Assembly: GCA_008477525.1 (NCBI GenBank)
Contig: SPDT01000001.1
Location: 4,712,001-4,776,000 of the forward strand
Reading direction: 5' to 3'
Origin: Hypomyces perniciosus
Taxonomy: Eukaryota; Ascomycota; Sordariomycetes; Hypocreales; Hypocreaceae
DNA: 64,000 nucleotides
Shown here: in pieces, positions 1-8,559 of the stretch
Layout: each line of letters opens with the position of its first letter
Position numbering within the stretch: position 1 is the stretch's first letter
Translations under genes and position numbers: made by a program
Notes under the pieces: generated by a model
What the model was told of the DNA's origin: nothing
Databases searched by the model: none
Seen by the model: only the letters and a program-made list of their open reading frames with translations

Positions 1-1044
1 ATTAATATTAAATCTTTCTAAGTTTTTATTAAAATAATTATTTATTTATTAATTTATATTTAAATAAATAGTAATCTTTAACTTTAATAATTAATAAAGT
101 AATTTTAAAGTTTATATAAACTTTTTTTATATAATTTCTATTTTATTATAATATTTAAATAATATTTAAAATTTAATTATTTTCTATATTAAAGAATTTA
201 ATTTTATATTTATTAATTATTGTAATATTAATTTTAATAAACTTAAAAAATTAAATAAATTAAGGTATAATTATATTATTATAATTATTAATAAATTAAT
301 TTATTAAAAATTAAAAAGAAATTAATTTATTATTTTGTTATATTAAAAGCAAAGTTTATAGTTTTTATAAAAGCTATTAAAAAATTTAATAATTTATTAA
401 TTTATATAAACAAATAAATTAATTAATTAAATAGTTAATTCTAAAATTTAATAATAATTAAAATATTATTTGTACTTCAAATAACTTTACTTTTTATACT
501 AAAATAAAATCTATTTTATTATAATTCTATTGTTTTAAAAATAAATTAAAAATAATACAATTATAGTTAATTGTTTAAAAACTAATAATATAATTATTAA
601 TAAATTTATTAAACCTTTTTTAAATTAAAAGTTTAAAAACTTTATAAATCTCTTTAATATTAAGCTTTTATTTATAATTTACTTTTAAAAGTTTTTATTT
701 TATTTATAGCTATTAATTATCATTTTTCTTTTAATTATTTTAGTTATTCTTTTATTTTTTCTTTTTTTATTCTTTTATATTTAGATTTTATATTTACTTT
801 AAAATTATATAAAATAGTATTTATTTTAAAGCTAGTATTACAACAAAACTTAAAAAGTAAAGATTTTAATTTAATTAAATAACCTTTTTATTTTAATTAA
901 ACCTAGATTTTAACTTAATATTAAAATTACATTTTAAAGAATCTTTTATATAAATAAAAAAATCTCTTTCCTTTTTAATAATAATAATTAAACTATAATT
1001 AATTACTTTATTTACTTTAAATCTAATATAATATTTATAATAAA
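1..1044 (+). mobile_element. RIP-degraded internal part of an H-family (copia-like) element, 3' portion
   Basis: Extremely AT-rich sequence with no open frame of useful length. It resembles, in inverted orientation, the sequence just right of 39963: the block around 850-1044 reads almost base for base like the reverse complement of about 39964-40170. Both blocks end in the same LTR (1045-1408 here). I infer a 3' internal remnant of one retroelement family. No RT or RNase H motif is readable here. Confidence 0.55.
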
Positions 1045-1408
1045 TATTATAAAAGGTTTAATTAAAATACCTTTTTAATTATATAACTATAAATTAATTT
1101 AAGTAATTGTATATATAAATAAACTTTATAGAAATAGAAATATAGCTATAAATTTAATTTTATTACTCTATATTTATTATTAACTTAAAGACTATTATAA
1201 AAAATGAAATATTATTTTATAATTACTTTTATAATAGCTATATATTATTGTATACTTTATAACTTTTAACTATTAAACTAAATTCAATTTAATTATTTAT
1301 TTTATTATTTATTTAATAAACTTTTAATTCTTTCTTTATTACTATATAAATACAGTTTCCTAAAAGCTATACTTAAATAAGGTTTAGTATAACCTTATTA
1401 TTTTAATA
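1045..1408 (+). repeat. LTR of the H (copia-like) family
   Basis: It matches the element H 5' LTR (50950-51316, +) and the LTR at 39596-39963 (-) over nearly its full length (364, 367 and 368 bp). It begins TATTAT, which I read as TGTTRT after RIP, and ends TTTTAATA. The flanks show no target duplication, and the downstream flank lacks the primer-binding site found after the H 5' LTR, so this is best read as a 3' LTR. Confidence 0.6.
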
Positions 1409-1949
1409 AGTTAATTTCTTTTATAAAATAATTATTTATAAAGACCTTTTAATAGCTTCCTTTTCTTTAAATATCTTGATAGTTACTGCTAAAGCCTTTA
1501 ATACTTTCTTGCAGTCTTAGTTTTACTATAAAATACTATAGTTATTTTAATATTTTCTTTTTATAATATTTATTATAATAGTTTTAAAGAAACTTTATAG
1601 TATTTAAGCTACTTTATGTAAGTCTTTTTAAATAGTATTATTAAAGTTTAAGTCTAGTAAATAGGATTTATAGCTATATATAAATTACTTAAGGTCTAAA
1701 AGGGATTTAAAAGGGATATAAAGCTTGCCTTTAATAGTTAAAGGGGCCGTTAAATTTAATAAAATAGTAATAAAGGTAAAGTAGTTTAACCTTATATTTA
1801 ATTATCTGTTTATTATTATTTATACTATTATATTAGCGACAACTATATTAATTATATTATTATATTAATTAATTAATATATTATATTAAAGTCCTTAATT
1901 ATAATAATTCTTAAAAAAGGCTATCTTTACCTTTTCAAAATATTTATTT
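1409..1949. other. AT-rich stretch without a gene
   Basis: RIP-like AT-rich sequence between two LTRs. No open frame, no tRNA-like fold and no match to the other repeat families was recognised. GC rises slightly toward the right, where island 1 begins. Confidence 0.5.
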
Positions 1950-2351
1950 TGTTGGGGGTAACTAATATACCTAATACACCTACATTTTTCTTATTAAGCT
2001 TAGCTGAGAAAAGTCGGCTGCTTATTTAAGCAGTTACTAGATTAGGGAAGCACGAGAGTATAAAGATATACAGATAGACCTAGTTTAATAAACAATAACC
2101 TTCTTCCTCCTTCAATATATAACCCCACCTGTAAGTATATAGCCGATGAGGTGTATGAAGGTAACTGTTGGTTGCTTTTGGCTGCTGGCATCATGATCAA
2201 ATGATCCGCAGTATCTTTTAGACCCTATATTACTCAATTGCCGCTTCGTGGTTCTGTCAGGAGCGCGGTCCCCGCGCTCGATACCGGTCGTTGTGTGTGC
2301 GTGTGCGTGTGTGTTGTGTGTGTGTTTTGGAGTGCCAATTCCCCCTCGACA
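1950..2351 (+). repeat. Solo LTR, family D (402 bp)
   Basis: It starts TGTTGGGGGTAACT and ends CCCTCGACA, the TG...CA form of a copia-type LTR. A second copy of exactly the same length lies at 43849-44250 (-), inserted in element F. The left part is weakly RIP-mutated and the right part nearly unmutated. It contains a GT-rich microsatellite (about 2289-2330) and a perfect 8-bp-stem hairpin at 2261-2279. No target duplication was found, so the boundaries rest on the equal lengths of the two copies. Confidence 0.7.
2289..2330 (+). repeat. (GT)n microsatellite
   Basis: Imperfect GT/GTGTGC tract inside the D-family LTR. The nested LTR copy has only TA-rich sequence at the matching place, as expected if TG was converted to TA there by RIP. 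Confidence 0.85.
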
Positions 2352-2866
2352 AACTATTATAATAGTTTTTATTACTTTATAATAAATATTAATAATAATA
2401 TAGTTATAGACTTATATATAGTATATTATTATAGTCTTTAAGGCTAATTAATTAAAATCAAGTTATTAGTAAATTAAGTAAGATTTTAATATATATAAAA
2501 ATTAAAGGGAGGTTTTATATCTAGTTTTTTAAAGGGTTAAAAGTTTTATATCTTAACTAATTCTTTACTTATTTATATAGGGAGGTATAATCCTATTTTA
2601 TTTATAGTTCCTGTATTAAGATAATATTAAAGCTGCCCTTTTATATAAAGGAGAGCATAGTATTCTAGTATTCTAGTCTTTATTTTATATTTACCTATAA
2701 GATTTAAAGGCTGTATTTTTGGCAGTTTAATTGTTAAAGTATACTATTTATTTAATATTTATATTAATATTATTATTAGCGATTATGTATATGCGGTTAG
2801 CATTTCGAGACATCAATCCCGTGTATTTTCTTACTACATTCGCCACTATCTTAAACTATACTTAAA
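2352..2866. other. AT-rich flank of island 1, no gene seen
   Basis: A RIP-like AT-rich stretch that changes to normal composition at about 2780. The last 80 bases form the leader of the MADS-like gene. No open frame or repeat-family match was found. Confidence 0.5.
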
Positions 2867-3220
2867 ATGGACTTAGAACCTGCCTGCAAGAAACGAGACA
2901 GAACAAAAGATAACTTTAGTCGAGCAACATTCCGAATTATGAGAAAGTGTTATCTCATAAGCCGTCGGTATAATACTGACTTTTATATTCTTGTGCGGCG
3001 AAATTACACACACTACTACTATAATTCCACAAACGACACATCATTCCCATTTTCTTCTATTAATCTTGTAAGTAGATCTCAGCTCTCACATAGGTTCTAC
3101 GCGCTAACCATAATAAAGGAAATAGTTTATCCACCAGCAGTAAAGAGGACGCCGTTGGATTTTGGTCCAAAAGTTATTAATAACACAGAGAAAGATTCTA
3201 CCCCCCGAGACGCTCTATAG
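2867..3220 (+). CDS. Small fungal MADS-box-like (SRF-type) protein, two exons
   Basis: The unspliced frame is open for 117 codons, but a typical fungal intron lies inside it: donor GTAAGT at 3068, branch-like CTAAC near 3104 and acceptor AAAG at 3115-3118. Removing these 51 nt (phase 0) gives exons 2867-3067 and 3119-3220 and a 100-residue protein. The N-terminal half is basic, with FRIMRKCYLISRRYNTD followed by FYILVRRNYTHYYY, the layout of the short MADS-like proteins common in ascomycetes (a basic helix, then an acidic-hydrophobic strand and an R-x-G/N-x-Y/F-x-x-Y segment). Splicing joins SSINL to EIVYPP, restoring the Pro-rich end seen in that family. The ATG follows AAA, a good fungal start context. 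A role in DNA binding is inferred from the family only. Weakly related to canonical MADS factors; it could be a decayed copy. Confidence 0.5.
   Translation: MDLEPACKKRDRTKDNFSRATFRIMRKCYLISRRYNTDFYILVRRNYTHYYYNSTNDTSFPFSSINLVSRSQLSHRFYALTIIKEIVYPPAVKRTPLDFGPKVINNTEKDSTPRDAL
3068..3118 (+). other. Predicted 51-nt phase-0 intron
   Basis: GTAAGT donor, CTAAC branch-point-like motif 10-15 nt before an AG acceptor. The length is an exact multiple of three and contains no stop, so the intron is invisible to ORF finding. Both length and signals are typical of filamentous ascomycetes. Confidence 0.55.
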
Positions 3221-3383
3221 GCGTGCAGTCACGGTTAGTTGCTTGAGATCAAAGAGGCGCGCAATTACACATTGAACAAAAAGTGGCCAACAGCACAAAT
3301 GGTAGCTTGTCTTAATTTTTCATAGCACCTGTGGTTGTACAGGGTCAACCGAAACAAGTAACCGCTTTTTGGTTTATAGGCAA
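3221..3383. other. Short intergenic region, nothing recognised
   Basis: Normal composition, no open frame of note and no repeat match. Confidence 0.4.
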
Positions 3384-4109
3384 TTAAGATGTATATGACT
3401 GGTTAGCTGCCGTGCTATTAGTGTGATTTACAATAGCCAGTCCTGGCAGTGTGGTATAAAGGATCCAGAAATTGCCTTGTGAGAAAGCAGGAACAGGAAC
3501 AATAAGCTGCTTGACTATAACCGGCTTGATACGTAAACCCCGTTCCTGCAGCGGGTCATTGCAGTCGGCCCTGTATGCTCGATTCACAGACCGACGCTGG
3601 GCCAAAACAAATCTTTAGCATCGTGGCAGGAACTTGCCATTCTCATTTAGCGCTATCAACTATAAGTATTCCGCCATATAAAACCAACACAAAGATCCCG
3701 GAATCTTTCACCAAATCTTGTTTTATGCTGTTGTAGTCTGTCCTGTATTAGTAGAGCGTAGAGGAGAGATCGAAAGGCGGCATAACGCATGCCGATCCAA
3801 CTCGTCCGACCAGATATAGCGATGAGGGTACACATCCTCGACTATCCATCCCCTTTCCAACCGCACACATCGCAGATTAGGCTTGTATAGGCGGTTAATA
3901 AAGCGGGTAGGGTTGAGTAAAAACTTGCCATCTACTTCAAACGGTGCTTTCCTAAAGAGCGGGTTAAGTGAATCTGGGTTGGTGAACGTATTAAGCGCGA
4001 AAAGATAGACATATTCATGCTGCCAGCTCTTATAGATATCATATCTCCACTAAAGTACAGGTATCGGTTGGCAAACTGTTGCTATCTAACGCAGTCAGCT
4101 TCAAGCACC
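3384..4109 (-). pseudogene. RIP-type pseudogene of unknown family, truncated at its 5' side by an LTR-like repeat
   Basis: One minus-strand frame runs from 4109 to 3384 (about 242 codons) with eight internal stops and no frameshift. Stops lie near 4101-4103, 4095-4097, 4086-4088, 4050-4052, 3723-3725, 3708-3710, 3660-3662 and 3612-3614. Each is TGA, TAG or TAA and can come from CGA, CAG or CAA by a single C-to-T change. The best-preserved part (3726-4049, 108 codons) contains EYVYLFALNTFTNPDSLNPL and the Trp/Tyr-rich segment VYPHRYIWSDELDRH. The C-terminal part contains NFWILYTTLPGLAIVNH and ends at TAA 3384-3386. I do not recognise the family. The 5' end is cut off at 4110, where an LTR-like repeat begins. 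Confidence 0.6.
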
Positions 4110-4498
4110 TGTGACTTTCCGATCCTATCCTAACAGTAGGGTAGGCAAGGGTTAGGGTTTATGTTGGCAGGATCAGGGCGTTACTAATCAATGAGGTTCT
4201 TAGTCACGATTCTGTTGAACAGGCAGTTCGGGTGAATGCTGTTGTTAACGGCTGGCTAGTAGCTAATCTACTAAATAATAAGGATAAAGATTTCCTATAT
4301 AAGAATGATATCTTTGGATCACTTCTAGATCATACCTGATCTTGCAGTAATCCCAAGTAAGTCTGTCCGTTAGATCACTTATAGATCCTATTTGGTCTAA
4401 TAGTAATCCAAGGTGATCTAACACTGGTTAGTCCATCGGTCTGTAATAGCCCTGTGGTACATACCGGTCGGGTCTGCCTTTATAGCCGGATCGTGACA
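4110..4498 (-). repeat. LTR-like repeat, family S, copy 1
   Basis: Read on the minus strand it starts TGTCACGATCCGG and ends GGATCGGAAAGTCACA. It shares long blocks with copy 2 (7098-7452, +): AGATATCATTCTTATATA, the AGTAGATTAGCTACTAGCCA block, TTCAACAGAATCGTGACTA and CCTACTGTTAGGATAGGATC. A TATATA box-like element lies in the middle, as in LTR promoters. The real LTR could stop at TTCAACA (position 4213) with the rest being leader. No target duplication was found. Its left end truncates the pseudogene, and its right end lies 6 bp from the stop codon of the 4505-5077 gene. Confidence 0.6.
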
Positions 4499-4504
4499 AA
4501 ACGT

Positions 4505-5077
4505 CTAATGACCCTTTCCATATGCCAAAATCATTTCCCTAATTGTTTCGTCGTTTCCCTTTCCGAAGAGCTCAAAGACAGCAGCGAAAGCCGTAGCGTT
4601 ATCAGCAGCATCGATGTAAAGCTTCTGGCCCCCATGATCCACGCCGACCTTATTCGGTGCCACACATGGAACCTCTGTATCGGTCTCTATATCGCGGCCA
4701 GTGATAGAGTTCCTCCATTGAAGTCCCGAAACGAAACTTATGCCAGGATAGCTTATGCATTGTCCACCTCCATCGTTGCGTACCAATGATCCACATGAGT
4801 ACTCCCCGCTGTTGCGAAACGCCAGAAGTCGGTTAACCCTCGGGTCGACTCCACCTGACACTGCAGAAGCTATCTGGATTCCCTTCGTAACAGCGCCACA
4901 GCATTGCCCTTCTCCAATTTCCGAGCAAGTAAGAAATGGACCATTACACCCAAAACTGCTGTATGCTGTCAGATTTACAGCATTGACTTCGGCAACACCA
5001 ATAGTCAATGAGAGGAGAGCGAAAAAGATCATTGGAATCATTGGTAACGCTTTTAGTAATTTAATTTCGTCACTCAA
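4505..5077 (-). CDS. Secreted Cys-containing protein, effector-like, unknown family
   Basis: Intact 190-residue frame in normal-composition DNA. Residues 13-33 form a hydrophobic signal peptide with a likely cleavage after VNA (residue 33). A second Met at 13 or 16 would also give a signal peptide, so the first ATG is not certain. The mature part has seven Cys (44, 51, 59, 60, 95, 107, 138), with a CC pair at 59-60, and sequons at NLT 35-37 and NAT near 161-163. It has no membrane segment beyond the signal. The stop lies only 6 bp from the LTR-like repeat on its left. It is divergent from the secreted gene at 6436-7032. I recognise no enzyme motif. Size, secretion and Cys content fit a small secreted (effector-type) protein, but this is inference. 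The odd number of Cys suggests one free thiol or a remote homologue. Confidence 0.7.
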   Translation of the reverse strand: MSDEIKLLKALPMIPMIFFALLSLTIGVAEVNAVNLTAYSSFGCNGPFLTCSEIGEGQCCGAVTKGIQIASAVSGGVDPRVNRLLAFRNSGEYSCGSLVRNDGGGQCISYPGISFVSGLQWRNSITGRDIETDTEVPCVAPNKVGVDHGGQKLYIDAADNATAFAAVFELFGKGNDETIREMILAYGKGH

Positions 5078-5356
5078 GTGAAAAGGCCCTATGCCTGTTA
5101 GTTACTGAGGCTCAGATGACAATATTCATGGGTGAACTACCGGAATGATACTGTGTGTTACAGTCGAAAATATGTCACAAAATGGTAGCTGAAAGAAACC
5201 CTGGAGAGACAAGAACATTCAAAGGTGAGGGATGTGGCAATTTATATCTGAATTCAGCTCTGGATCAATAGCATTCGTAATGTCTGTACCTTTCGGATCA
5301 TCCGAAGCATCCGTACGATACTCTACGGTATTGTAACCGATGGACTAGACGAGAAC

Positions 5357-5623
5357 ATGAAAAAACTCCTACAAAATGGGCCAATGACATTCACTGTCTA
5401 TGGTACCGATACACAAAACAAGAAAACTGGTACCGTCAGAGTTGTTGCGGATCCATACTTGAATTCCTCCGTTCCATGGAATATGACTGGCCGTAATATG
5501 CCGCTAGAGGGTGTAATGGGGAATGCAGCTCTAGCCTTCACGCCCTTTAATGCTTCACTAAACAGGAGTTTAGGTTTAGTTCCGGCGATAATTGGCCCGA
5601 TTTCACAACTAAAGCTGCGGTAA
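5357..5623 (+). CDS. Possible gene fragment, unknown product
   Basis: 88 codons from ATG to TAA; the frame is open upstream to 5252 (35 more codons) without another ATG. The sequence looks protein-like: GPMTFTVYGTD, then GTVRVVADPYLNSSVPW, with four sequons (NSS, NMT, NAS, NRS), which suggests a secreted glycoprotein exon. No signal peptide is present, so an upstream exon would be needed and none is evident. A 116-codon frame on the other strand overlaps it. The plus frame looks more natural, but this could be a decayed gene or chance. Confidence 0.3.
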   Translation: MKKLLQNGPMTFTVYGTDTQNKKTGTVRVVADPYLNSSVPWNMTGRNMPLEGVMGNAALAFTPFNASLNRSLGLVPAIIGPISQLKLR

Positions 5624-6000
5624 CCTATGACTAGCTGACCCAAGACAGTTAAATGCCGCCAGATATGCAGTAATGTCTCCAACGAGAAACCTGGTGTACC
5701 GGTATGTACTCCGTAGTGGAGCTCTTGTTCCTCTTCTTGTTGGCTCACTCAAACTGGGTGTTTACCATTCTCATAGGGACAATTAGTGAACTGGCCTGCT
5801 GACGCTCACATTTAGGCAAGACCCAATTTGGTACAGCCGCTCGAGGAATAGAAGGAGTGAAGCTTTCTTTATTCTTCCGGCTTAGTTGCTTGGTGTTTAT
5901 TGCACCTAAGGCGCTGATTGGCCGAAATTCGCCGCTTATATAACTGTATAAGACATAAGGCGGCAGTTACGCGCCCTTTGGCACACCCTTTAGGGTACTT
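5624..6000. other. Intergenic, normal composition, nothing recognised
   Basis: No open frame with protein-like content. The stretch ends abruptly at an AT-rich insert. Confidence 0.4.
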
Positions 6001-6215
6001 TTAATTATTAATAATAATTATATATATATATATATATATATTTACTATAAATATAATATATAAACTAGACTAATTAATAGAAGAGATTAATAATTAGTTT
6101 AAAAAAGCCAATTTATTAAAGTATAGCACTAGTATTTATATAGTTTTATTTTTGCAAGTGGTTTTATAATATTAGCCGCTTATAGTTTTCTAAACTTACT
6201 TATATTATATTAAGT
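6001..6215. other. AT-rich insert within island 1, with (TA)n tract
   Basis: About 215 bp of AT-only-like sequence flanked on both sides by normal DNA, containing a pure TA dinucleotide run at about 6019-6041. It may be a short RIP-hit repeat (MITE-sized), but terminal inverted repeats or target duplications were not seen. Confidence 0.45.
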
Positions 6216-6242
6216 TAGAGTGACGGGTGCGGCGGTTTTGGA

Positions 6243-6297
6243 CCAATGAACTGGATCTGACTAGCATGTAACCGCGAATTAGTTACGTTTATATAAA
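6243..6297 (+). promoter_or_regulatory. CCAAT and TATA-box promoter elements of the 6436 gene
   Basis: CCAAT at 6243-6247 and TATATAAA at 6290-6297 lie 193 and 139 bp upstream of the ATG. The order and spacing are plausible for a regulated, highly expressed fungal gene. The stretch lies just right of the AT-rich insert. Confidence 0.5.
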
Positions 6298-6435
6298 GAT
6301 GTGTCAGCGCTATAAATTATAGCCATGCTCCACGGTACGGGTAATGAAAACCCTTTTAATCGTGCTATTCACAACTGAGATCATAACAGAGACCCAACCC
6401 AATCTCCAAGAACCTGAGAAACACCAGCAAGCAAA

Positions 6436-7032
6436 ATGAAAATGAAGATATATTTTCTACTATTCGCCGCTGGCTTCGCAAACACGGTTGTGGGATATGA
6501 TGAAGGCGACAAGATCTATGCCCAGATCGGCGATGTTGACCTCGGCTACGGAACTACGGTACACGAAGGTGTGGCATACGCTTTCCAGGCGCCACCAGGC
6601 GAAAAATGGTATATTTCCAATGCAAATGGAACCGACGCACCCCACTGGAAGTACCTCCCGAATGTCAAGACAAGCGAAGTCAATATGACAAAAGCCGGCG
6701 CGGACGCTGAGGATGGTTTACTCGACAAGCGTCAACGTCCACCAGCGTATATAAACTACTACAATATGCCGTATTGCAACGATTTCGACTCACAAAATAA
6801 ACCGGTGACCCTCAACCGTTGCGTTTGGAGCAGATCTTTAGTAGCATGGGGATCATCATTCACACCAGCTCCATTTAACTGTCGCCTCATCGTCAACTAC
6901 TACAATTCTGGATGCGGTTTCGATGCAGCCTGCGGTGGATACATCTCACAAACTATCGACCTCGCAGGATGTTACACTCCCAGCCGGATATTCTGTGCCA
7001 CATACACTACATGTTGCTTATCTGGTTGCTAA
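6436..7032 (+). CDS. Secreted Kex2-processed proprotein with a ten-cysteine mature domain (effector candidate)
   Basis: 198 residues, single exon, ATG in the context CAAAATGAA. Residues 1-20 are a clear signal peptide (MKMKIYFLLFAAGFANTVVG). Residues 21-97 form a Cys-free propeptide with sequons at NGT 64-66 and NMT 83-85. A dibasic Lys98-Arg99 fits the Golgi protease Kex2. The mature part (100-198, 99 residues) holds all ten Cys: 114, 129, 149, 160, 166, 179, 187, 193, 194 and 198, with a CC pair and a C-terminal Cys. It is rich in Tyr and Gly. Ten Cys would allow five disulphides. The layout signal-propeptide-KR-compact Cys domain is that of secreted fungal effectors and antimicrobial-type proteins; which activity it has cannot be read from sequence. 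It lies in normal-GC DNA with its own TATA box, and an LTR-like repeat starts 66 bp after its stop. Confidence 0.85.
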   Translation: MKMKIYFLLFAAGFANTVVGYDEGDKIYAQIGDVDLGYGTTVHEGVAYAFQAPPGEKWYISNANGTDAPHWKYLPNVKTSEVNMTKAGADAEDGLLDKRQRPPAYINYYNMPYCNDFDSQNKPVTLNRCVWSRSLVAWGSSFTPAPFNCRLIVNYYNSGCGFDAACGGYISQTIDLAGCYTPSRIFCATYTTCCLSGC

Positions 7033-7097
7033 AGAGCTAAAGATTGTGGATTGTTGAAAGGACAATGAAATTTCATTTCATTCTCCTGGAGGAAACC

Positions 7098-7452
7098 TGT
7101 CACGGCCTGAAACGGCGGCCTTTGACAAGACGACAGCACGTGAACGGCCACGTGACAAGGACCGATGGAGAGGCATCGCCCCCCGACACAATAGGGTCGC
7201 AACACTATGAGAGGACGGCGCTCCACGGTAAAACGATATCGGTCCAGAAAATATCATTCTTATATAAAGAACTTCACTATTACCATTCAGTAGATTAGCT
7301 ACTAGCCAGTCGTTAACACACATTTAACACCGAACACGGCATTCGCCTAAATACCTTGTTCAACAGAATCGTGACTACCTAGAACCTCATTGCTCAGACT
7401 ACGCCCTGATCCCCTGCCTACCCTACTGTTAGGATAGGATCGGAACGTCACA
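7098..7452 (+). repeat. LTR-like repeat, family S, copy 2
   Basis: It starts TGTCACGGCCTG and ends GGATCGGAACGTCACA. The right two thirds match copy 1 in inverted orientation; the left third is more divergent, so the copies come from related, not identical, elements. It has a TATATAAAG box near 7260. As in copy 1, the LTR proper might end at TTCAACA (7364). Not RIP-saturated. Confidence 0.6.
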
Positions 7453-8142
7453 CCTGCTTTCTTATTTCCTCATTTTTCATTCTAAATGCAAATCCAGACT
7501 TCACCTCCTAGAAGTAGGTGATATCTTTGCTTTTAAACTTGCCAATTCTGATAATCTCCTGCCTAGCCCCGATAGCCGAAATCTTCTTCCAGCTATAGTC
7601 CAGGGGGACCCGGAAAAAGACTCTATCGTCAGTCTTTTCATTTTTCTTTATTAGATTATAAGTTTTGGTTTTTGCAATAGGGGCTGGCCTGCTATTGCTT
7701 TACAAGGTCAGGTTATCTTTTCCTGTTTAAGTTAAGGGATTTTTATTTAGAGTGCTGCCCCCGGCCGCGACTGTGGCCTACGTGACTTGTCTTTGTCCAT
7801 TAGTCGGCAAGGGAGGGTGAGAAGATCATATTGATCTCACGTCATCATCACAAGTTCCTCATAAAAACAATCTGTTAGCTTAGCATAGTCGATCTACTTC
7901 GGAGATGTCCCGATTAATTGCCCCTGTCAGACTTTAGCAGCGAGCCATAACATACTTGGGTGAGACGTTAATGTAGTCGTTTATTTGGGTGCCACGCGTC
8001 TGTTCAAGGCTACCAGACACCTGAGAGCCGACGTCACCGGTCGAGGGACATTCGGGGCCTGAATATGATACGTAGGCAGTGGCTGTGCTCATTCGACCGC
8101 CAATTAAGTTGAGCGCCTTCTGTGGACGCGGAACTTGCCATG
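7453..8142. other. Intergenic, perhaps leader or gag remains of a family-S element
   Basis: Normal composition. An ATG with a short frame follows copy 2 near 7487, but no gag or zinc-knuckle motif is readable. No gene is supported. Confidence 0.35.
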
Positions 8143-8446
8143 TGTTAGCCCGGCCGTGATATTAGTAATATACGGAGTACCGATCAGTTCTTGATCAGTA
8201 CTGATCACAATACGATCACCACTAATCACCCTCTCACCCGCAATGATCACTTCATGTATATAGATGAACTTAAAGCCACTCATTAGATAGTTTAGTTAGA
8301 CAGTCATTAACAACAGTATTCACTTGAACCATCTGTTCTACAGAATCGTGACAACACACTGCTCAGAGCCTACGCCTCAATCTCTCTACAAACATAAACT
8401 CCCGTTCTTAGATTATCCCTTGGGAACCTACCCCGGAACGTCGCGG
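8143..8446 (+). repeat. LTR-like repeat, family S, diverged copy 3
   Basis: It starts TGTTAGCCCGGCCGTGAT and shares with copies 1 and 2 the blocks ATTAACAACAGTATTCAC, CTACAGAATCGTGAC, GCTCAGAGCCTACGCC and CCCCGGAACGTCG. It is the most diverged copy and lies in the same orientation as copy 2. Confidence 0.5.
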
Positions 8447-8559
8447 ACGCCACCTAGTGTAGTAGTAATTTTGGAGTAGTATATAGGCAGGTGCCTAGGT
8501 ACGTACTATTTTCGAGACAGCGCTATCCAGAAGAATTACGGCTTGTTACACCCGACCAT

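Noticed and set aside
2238..2441. 67-codon frame rich in Cys and Val
   Set aside because: It is the translation of the (GT)n tract of a solo LTR followed by AT-rich DNA.
4147..4163. Telomere-like GGGTTAGGGTTTA
   Set aside because: Only two TTAGGG-type units, lying inside the family-S LTR-like repeat; not an array and not at a chromosome end.
7029..7323. Three short overlapping frames after the ten-Cys gene
   Set aside because: They lie within the LTR-like repeat copy 2 on both strands and show no protein-like features.
7686..7711. Imperfect palindrome GCAATAG...CTATTGC
   Set aside because: Short stem with no U-tract or gene context; chance is the simplest explanation.
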